Of a DNA stretch of 64,000 nucleotides, positions 59,325 to 64,000 are shown piece after piece (position 1 is the stretch's first letter; each line of letters opens with the position of its first letter). The position numbers and the translations under genes were made by a program. Below the pieces are notes generated by a model that saw only the letters and a program-made list of their open reading frames with translations, was not told the DNA's origin and made no database searches. The stretch is from Rhodoferax ferrireducens (GTDB lineage: Bacteria; Pseudomonadota; Gammaproteobacteria; Burkholderiales; Burkholderiaceae_C), in NCBI RefSeq assembly GCF_003347515.1, contig NZ_QEII01000324.1, positions 434,001-498,000 on the forward strand, written 5' to 3'.

Positions 59325-59654
59325 ATGTCAAAAAAACCATTGAACCCTCAATCACGCAAGCCAATAGCTGAGCCGCCCCTCAAGGGGACAAGAGTGAGCA
59401 AAGCGCCGGTCGCACCAGGCTCAATACCCTCATCCGAAGACGAAGAATTGGCACTCCCCCATGAACGCGATGAAGCCAACCGCAACGTTGCCGAGGCGCC
59501 CGATCCTGTGATGGAACAGGCCAAGCGCGATATCGACGCGGGCTTGGTTGATACTGACATGAGGGCTACAGCGGGCCAGAATGCCGACCTTCGGGAACGA
59601 ATGGTGCCGGGGGCCGGTGGCAAACCGCCGTCCATGAAATCGTCTGAAAAGTAG
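59325..59654 (+). CDS. Small hydrophilic protein of unknown function
   Basis: ATG 59325 has AAGGA 7 bases upstream and gives 109 residues. The sequence is rich in proline, lysine, glutamate and alanine, has no membrane segment and is probably disordered (SSEDEELALPHERDEANRNV). I do not recognise a family with certainty. It lies in the accessory patch. Confidence 0.65.
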   Translation: MSKKPLNPQSRKPIAEPPLKGTRVSKAPVAPGSIPSSEDEELALPHERDEANRNVAEAPDPVMEQAKRDIDAGLVDTDMRATAGQNADLRERMVPGAGGKPPSMKSSEK

Positions 59655-59714
59655 GGCGTTTTAAGTGAGCCGAAGTTTTGATCGGCTGGTTAGTCCGCAG
59701 CTTAAACTTTCATC

Positions 59715-60176
59715 ATGACCAACACGACCACGCTGACGACGCCAGCAACTGTTTCAGAAAAAATGCACCCTCGAACCGAGGCCGCACAGACAAGATTACG
59801 CAAAGGCATGCGCGACATCGAAGCTGAAGTGGTTGAAAACAACGGTATTTATCCGTTCAACTACGGACGCGTTACGCAGTCTGAGCTGTGTCGCAGAGCG
59901 GATGTGAAAAAGGCGACACTTCAAAACGCTGTGCACAAAGACACAACCCGGGTTGAAATCATGAGCTGGCTTGATGGGCTCAATTCAAGACTGACACAGA
60001 GCCGTGAGAGCACTCGAGAGCGCGTGACCGCAGTTGCTGACAACCTTGCTTTTGAAGTTGAGCGATTGACTTTGGCAAACCAGGATGCGCGGGAGCGCCT
60101 TAACGAGGCGCAGCAACTTATTGAGCAACTCAAGCAAGAAAATGAACTCTTGCAAAATCGAATGAACGTTATTTGA
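59715..60176 (+). CDS. Unrecognised protein with a possible helix-turn-helix and C-terminal coiled coil
   Basis: This 153-residue protein has a basic N-terminal half with a possible helix-turn-helix at about 52-78 (RVTQSELCRRADVKKATLQN) and a heptad-rich C-terminal half at about 110-150 (VERLTLANQDARERLNEAQQ). The layout recalls small DNA-binding partners of transposition or plasmid proteins (TnpC- or KfrA-like), but I cannot confirm either. It lies between two decayed segments in the accessory patch. Confidence 0.65.
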   Translation: MTNTTTLTTPATVSEKMHPRTEAAQTRLRKGMRDIEAEVVENNGIYPFNYGRVTQSELCRRADVKKATLQNAVHKDTTRVEIMSWLDGLNSRLTQSRESTRERVTAVADNLAFEVERLTLANQDARERLNEAQQLIEQLKQENELLQNRMNVI

Positions 60177-60186
60177 TTTTCGCCGT

Positions 60187-60418
60187 ATGACGGTGCCTTT
60201 GCTGTTTGCATACCGCCACTGCCGGTATGCCGTGCGGGCCCAAATCGCCCTGCTGGTGTCGGGAATGACATTCGATAGCTTTGAAAGCCGACTGCAGCGC
60301 AACCCCTATCTTGGTGGAAATTCAGCCTGTGCCACTGACATCGCGATATTTCTCCTTGTGCGCCAGTTTGCTGCGGTGGAGCGGATTGGTTTTTGCAACA
60401 GTCCTTGCCAGCAGTACA
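60187..60418 (+). pseudogene. Glutathione S-transferase remnant with internal deletion
   Basis: The frame from ATG 60187 begins like a GST thioredoxin-fold domain (LLFAYRHCRYAVRAQIALLV) and then jumps to a segment typical of the GST C-terminal domain (CATDIAIFLLVRQFAAVER). The middle 100 or more residues are missing. After about 60385 the GST-like reading (FLQQSLPAVQA) continues in another frame. It is followed directly by the right copy of the emrB-tail repeat. Confidence 0.6.
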
Positions 60419-60460
60419 GGCGGTGCCGGCAATGCCGATGCAGCGGCCGAAGCGCATTAA
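60419..60460 (+). repeat. Direct repeat, right copy (diverged emrB tail)
   Basis: This stretch matches 57837-57878 at 36 of 42 bases, ending in CATTAA. No emrB sequence precedes it, so it is a detached 3' end. Confidence 0.7.
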
Positions 60461-60474
60461 TCGATGGGCGTAAC

Positions 60475-61605
60475 CTACAGCCGTAGCGGGCTGGCGTAGC
60501 CGGTCATCTCCAGGTAGCCGCGCCCGACCAGCTTGCCGCTGCTGTCAAACAGCTCGCTCAGGCCTTCCCAGTAGATGGCACCCGTTGAAGTGCGGCTGTC
60601 GAGTTCCTGGTTGTCGATGACGGCTTTGACGGTGTAGAAATCGGCGGGTGTTCGCACCAGCCATTCCACCGGATAGCTGGCCCGCGTCAACGGACTGGTC
60701 CAGCTGCGGACCGGCTTGAACAGAACCTCGCCGCGGCTGAATACATGCGGCACGGCTCCCATGCTGAGGTGGCGAAACGAGCCGCCATCCCATAGGGCGT
60801 TGCCCGCCTTGTCGCGCAAGCGAAAGGCGGTGAGGGCGCTGCCGTCCAGCAGGTTCATGCCGATCCAGTCCCAACCGACCGCCTGCGGGGGCATGAGCGC
60901 CTGACTCCATTCGTGGTCGAGCCAGGCCGTGCCCTGCACCGGCACCGGCCGCCCCTCCAAAGCCAGCGTGCCAGTGACATGAAGCTGCGGCAGGCTGTAG
61001 TAATAACTCGCCTGTTTTACGTCAGGCCCCTTGCGTGACAGACCCCGATCTCCTTGCAGCAGCAGCGGCTGGGTTTCCGTCAAGACCAACGCAAATTGAA
61101 ATCCGCTGCCCGCCGCCACGGCCCGGTACTGCTGGTTGTCATGCACCAGCGACCAGTCGCGCAAAGTGACGGCGCTGTCCCGCGCACTGGCTTGCGCCAG
61201 GCCAAAACCTTCCCGCGCAATACGTTGGTCGTGCCACAGCTTTTTTCCCGCCACATCGGTCACGGCGGCGTGCGCAAAGATCAGCTGCTTGGCGGCAAAC
61301 GCCGAGCTCATGCCCTGCGTGGCCGCCACACGCGAGCGAAAAAACGTCAATTGAAAGCCGAACTCGCGCTCGCCCGAATCTGCCGAACCTGAACCTGAAC
61401 CCGAGCGCAAGTGCCCGGTGATGTACCACCACTCGATGGCGAAGTCTGGGTGGCTGCCCAGGTCGCGCGGGAACTGCAGTGCCTGACGAGGCAGAGCCTG
61501 TGTTTTGGCTGGCGTGATGGCCTTTGCCGGCAAGGGCCACAGCGGTGCCGCCAGACCCGCCGCCAGCAGGTGGCGGCGTGATAGGCGGGGCAGGCCGGGC
61601 GACAT
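60475..61605 (-). CDS. Lipocalin-like (AttH/CrtC-type) protein with Tat signal
   Basis: I start this 376-residue protein at ATG 61605 (MSPGLPRLSRRHLLAAG), where a twin-arginine signal with a hydrophobic stretch and AKA cleavage site begins. The body has the AttH/carotenoid hydratase-like double lipocalin pattern: IEWWYITGHL, GTAWLDHEWSQALM and GWDWIGMNLLDGS. Similar proteins often sit beside lipoprotein-type ABC transporters, none of which is here. The role is unknown; binding or altering a hydrophobic compound in the periplasm is inference. It starts 7 bp after the desulfhydrase-like gene. Confidence 0.85.
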   Translation of the reverse strand: MSPGLPRLSRRHLLAAGLAAPLWPLPAKAITPAKTQALPRQALQFPRDLGSHPDFAIEWWYITGHLRSGSGSGSADSGEREFGFQLTFFRSRVAATQGMSSAFAAKQLIFAHAAVTDVAGKKLWHDQRIAREGFGLAQASARDSAVTLRDWSLVHDNQQYRAVAAGSGFQFALVLTETQPLLLQGDRGLSRKGPDVKQASYYYSLPQLHVTGTLALEGRPVPVQGTAWLDHEWSQALMPPQAVGWDWIGMNLLDGSALTAFRLRDKAGNALWDGGSFRHLSMGAVPHVFSRGEVLFKPVRSWTSPLTRASYPVEWLVRTPADFYTVKAVIDNQELDSRTSTGAIYWEGLSELFDSSGKLVGRGYLEMTGYASPLRL

Positions 61606-61612
61606 AAAGGGT

Positions 61613-62674
61613 TCAGGCCAGATGCGTGTTGATGCGTGCCATAGCCGCCGTGCAGTCACCCAATTGCTGCAGCACCCAGCCGGCATCATGGTAGGTGGGC
61701 AGGTAACGCTCACCCGCATCGCACAAGAGCGAGAGGATGGAGCCTTGTTCGCCCCGCGCCCGCATCTCGGTGGCCAGGGTCAGCATGCCAATGAAGTTGG
61801 TGCCGGTGGACGGCCCCACCTTGCGGCCCAGCCGCTCGGACAGCACGCGCATGGCGGCCACGGAATCCAGGTCGCTGACTTCCAGCATGCGGTCCACCAG
61901 CGTGCGGATGAAGCTGGCCTCCACCCGCGGCCGGCCAATGCCTTCGATGCGCGAACCCGGCCCGCTCAAAGTGGCGTCCCCGGTGCGGTGGTACTCCCCA
62001 AACACCGAGCCTTGCGGATCCGGTACACACACCTGGCTGGCGTGGCGCTGGTAACGCACATAGCGGCCGATGGTGGCACTGGTGCCGCCGGTGCCGGCGC
62101 CGACCACGATCCAGCGCGGAATGGGGTGGCGTTCATGGGACATCTGGGCGAACATGCTCTGTGCGATGTTGTTGTTGCCGCGCCAGTCGGTGGCGCGTTC
62201 GGCAAAGGTGAACTGGTCCATGTAGTGGCCACCGGTTTGCGTGGCGAGCGAGCGGGCCTCGTCGTACACCGCCGCCGCACTGTCCACCAGGTGGCAGCGC
62301 CCGCCGTAGAACGTGATCTGCGCGATCTTCTCGGCCGAGGTGCTGCGTGGCATCACGGCGATAAAAGGCAAACCCAGCAGCCGTGCAAAGTAGGCCTCGC
62401 TCACCGCCGTGGAGCCGCTGGACGACTCCACCACGGTGGAACCCTCGTGCAGCCAGCCATTGCACAGCGCATACAGAAAAAGCGAGCGCGCCAGCCGGTG
62501 CTTGAGGCTGCCCGTGGGGTGGGTGGACTCGTCCTTCAGATACAGGTCAATGCCGTGCCGGGCAAAAGTCGGCAGGGGCAGGGGAATGAGGTGCGTGTCC
62601 GCGCTGCGCTGGAAGTCGGCCTCGATGCGCGCCACGGCGCCGTGCAGCCAGGAATGGGTGGGTACGTGTGTCAT
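61613..62674 (-). CDS. PLP-dependent cysteine synthase-family enzyme, L-cysteine desulfhydrase Cds1-like
   Basis: This 353-residue fold-type II PLP enzyme has the cofactor lysine in HPTGSLKHRLA, the substrate loop ESSSGSTAVSEA and a phosphate-binding glycine loop in GAGTGGTSATIGR. The order and length fit the Cds1 branch, which breaks L-cysteine into sulfide, pyruvate and ammonia, rather than CysK/CysM. It is the first gene of a two-gene unit with the lipocalin-like protein. Confidence 0.83.
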   Translation of the reverse strand: MTHVPTHSWLHGAVARIEADFQRSADTHLIPLPLPTFARHGIDLYLKDESTHPTGSLKHRLARSLFLYALCNGWLHEGSTVVESSSGSTAVSEAYFARLLGLPFIAVMPRSTSAEKIAQITFYGGRCHLVDSAAAVYDEARSLATQTGGHYMDQFTFAERATDWRGNNNIAQSMFAQMSHERHPIPRWIVVGAGTGGTSATIGRYVRYQRHASQVCVPDPQGSVFGEYHRTGDATLSGPGSRIEGIGRPRVEASFIRTLVDRMLEVSDLDSVAAMRVLSERLGRKVGPSTGTNFIGMLTLATEMRARGEQGSILSLLCDAGERYLPTYHDAGWVLQQLGDCTAAMARINTHLA

Positions 62675-62816
62675 GCAAGCGATTGTCGCTGCGATCCGAT
62701 GGACACGGACGTGTCACGCCACGGTCACACAGCCCGCACATGATGGGGCGGGTTTTCCCTTGGTTTTAATCGCATCAGGCCCGCTGGGGCCAGTTTTCTG
62801 GAAGGAGTAGTTGTCA

Positions 62817-64000
62817 ATGTCGCATACAGGCTCATGGAGCGGGTTCAAGGTGGCGGGTTCTTTTTCGCAGCGCATTCTGGGTGTCCTCGCGCTGGTTCTG
62901 GCCGTTGCACTCGTGGGCTCGGGGCTGGGGGTCTGGTCCTTGTACCGGGTGTCGCAGGACACCGGACGCATGGTCAACGAAGCCATGGCCACGGAAAGCC
63001 TGGCGGAGGATTTGCACCGCAACCTCTCGGTCAACGTGGCGCGCTCCAAGGCCTTCGCCTTGAGCTCCGAGCCGCAGGTCGGCGACGTGCTGAGCCCCGA
63101 GATCGACCAGACCTCGGCGGTGGTGGCGGAACTGCTGCAAAAACTGGGCACGATGCTGGTGACGCCTGAAGACCAGACGGTCTTTCGTGCCATGACGCAG
63201 GCCAACAACGAATTCCTGAAAGCCCGCCAGGACCTGACCGTGGCCCGCGACGGCGGCCTGACGGCCAACATCGAACAGGTGTATGCCAGCCGCTTCACCC
63301 CGGCGGCGCAGGCCTTGATGGCGGCCGTGACCCGGCTGGGGGACGCCCAGCGCGCCCGGATTGATGTGTCCGTGCTGGAGATCGGCGTTTTGAGCCGCTC
63401 GGCGCAATGGGGCCTCATTCTGTTTGGCGCGTGTGCGCTGCTGCTGGGGAGTTTTCTGTCGATCTGGCTGGTGCGCGGCGTAACCCGGCCGATTCAGCAG
63501 GCGGTAGACACGGCCAACCGGGTCGCGGCGCTGGACCTGAGCGAGCGCATTGAGGGTCACGACCGCGACGAGGGCGGACGGCTGCTGGCCGCATTGGGCC
63601 GGATGCAGGTGTCGCTGCACACCCTGGTGTCCGAAGTGCAGGGTGCCAGCCATACCGTGGCCGAAGGGGCCACCCAGATCGCAGCGGGCAACCTCGACTT
63701 CTCCAGCCGGACCGAGCTGGCTGCCTCCTTTCTGCAGCAGACAGCCGCCGCGGTTGAGGAGATCACCACGACCATGCACCACTCGATGGAGGCTGCAACC
63801 CGGGGGGAGGCCTTGGCCATATCGGCCGCCACGGCGGCAGCCGGTGGCAACGCAGCTATCTCCGGCGTCATGCAGACGATGAACGACATTAGCGCCTCGT
63901 CGCGCGAGATTGTTGACATCACGGCGGTCATCGACAGCATCGCTTTCCAAACCAATATCCTGGCGCTCAACGCCGCCGTCGAGGCCGCCCGCGCGGGTGA
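62817..64000 (+). CDS. Methyl-accepting chemotaxis protein, partial (C-terminus beyond the right edge)
   Basis: The frame is open from ATG 62817 (AAGGAG upstream at 62802-62807) to the end, 394 codons. A membrane helix at about 20-42, a helical periplasmic sensor of about 150 residues, a second helix at about 199-220 and a HAMP region (TRPIQQAVDTANRVAALDL) are followed by the signalling domain up to its hairpin start (IDSIAFQTNILALNAAVEAA). It should relay a periplasmic signal to CheA/CheW. The ligand is unknown. Confidence 0.92.
   Translation, partial: MSHTGSWSGFKVAGSFSQRILGVLALVLAVALVGSGLGVWSLYRVSQDTGRMVNEAMATESLAEDLHRNLSVNVARSKAFALSSEPQVGDVLSPEIDQTSAVVAELLQKLGTMLVTPEDQTVFRAMTQANNEFLKARQDLTVARDGGLTANIEQVYASRFTPAAQALMAAVTRLGDAQRARIDVSVLEIGVLSRSAQWGLILFGACALLLGSFLSIWLVRGVTRPIQQAVDTANRVAALDLSERIEGHDRDEGGRLLAALGRMQVSLHTLVSEVQGASHTVAEGATQIAAGNLDFSSRTELAASFLQQTAAAVEEITTTMHHSMEAATRGEALAISAATAAAGGNAAISGVMQTMNDISASSREIVDITAVIDSIAFQTNILALNAAVEAARAG

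Noticed and set aside
57885..60474. Defence system in the accessory patch
   Set aside because: DUF72 and the two small proteins show no nuclease, helicase, methylase or toxin motif; there is no basis for a defence call.
60187..60486. Intact 99-residue gene
   Set aside because: It is made of two separate GST pieces with the middle missing and then runs out of frame; treated as a pseudogene.
1..64000. CRISPR arrays, insertion sequences, prophage, integrases
   Set aside because: I saw no regular spacer-repeat array, no transposase or integrase frame and no phage structural genes; the small dispersed repeats are not arrays.

Overview
The window (64,000 bp, GC-rich, two genes cut by the ends) looks like the chromosome of a betaproteobacterium of the Comamonadaceae (Rhodoferax/Polaromonas/Acidovorax type). 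The evidence is the order tpiA-secG-tRNA-Leu(GAG)-nuoABCDEFGHIJKLMN, the rpsO-pnp pair, the style of the proteins, and a small dispersed repeat with core GGGCTAGAGGCC, which I recall from such genomes. The genus is inference. I see no rRNA, CRISPR array, insertion sequence or phage.

1-18,010: a nitrate/nitrite assimilation island. A minus-strand operon nirB, periplasmic P-box protein, nirD, nasA and a ferredoxin-like subunit (cut at base 1) has a sigma-54-type promoter and a leader with two hexaloop hairpins plus a terminator-like hairpin, the pattern recognised by ANTAR antiterminators. Divergent from it is a fusion regulator: receiver-like domain, ANTAR domain and two NarX-like P-box modules. 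Next come a PP2C phosphatase/Ser-Thr kinase fusion with a C-terminal membrane anchor and a nitrate MFS transporter (nrtP). A second minus operon holds nrtA-nrtB-nrtD, a membrane P-box histidine kinase with an Hpt domain, a CheY-like protein and a CheX-like protein. nrtP and nrtA also have sigma-54-type promoters with NtrC-like dyads upstream, and the nrtA leader again has an ANTAR-type hairpin and a terminator. The network would link general nitrogen status (sigma-54/NtrC) to nitrate itself (P-box proteins).

18,070-26,080: a tripartite RND efflux operon (adaptor, pump, outer-membrane lipoprotein) ending in an MlaC-like gene, a divergent TetR repressor with an AcrR-like operator, and a stand-alone NasT-like ANTAR protein. 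26,155-35,410: housekeeping and single genes: tsaD, hsp20, an orphan periplasmic binding protein, an aminotransferase, rpsO, pnp, a quinone oxidoreductase, tpiA, secG and tRNA-Leu.

35,469-50,992: the complete 14-gene nuo operon for complex I, then a NUDIX hydrolase and a DUF1178 protein. 51,062-57,878: an ABC exporter divergent from a MarR-controlled efflux set (outer-membrane lipoprotein, EmrA-like adaptor, EmrB-like pump).

57,879-60,474: a small accessory patch flanked by two diverged copies of the 3' end of emrB. It holds a doubtful small ORF, a DUF72 gene, two unrecognised genes and a broken glutathione S-transferase remnant. 60,475-64,000: a Tat-exported lipocalin-like protein, a Cds1-type cysteine desulfhydrase-like enzyme and the start of a methyl-accepting chemotaxis protein.

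Eight members of the ~45 bp repeat are scattered through the window. Three lie in frame inside genes, and one lies between the nrtA promoter and its candidate enhancer.
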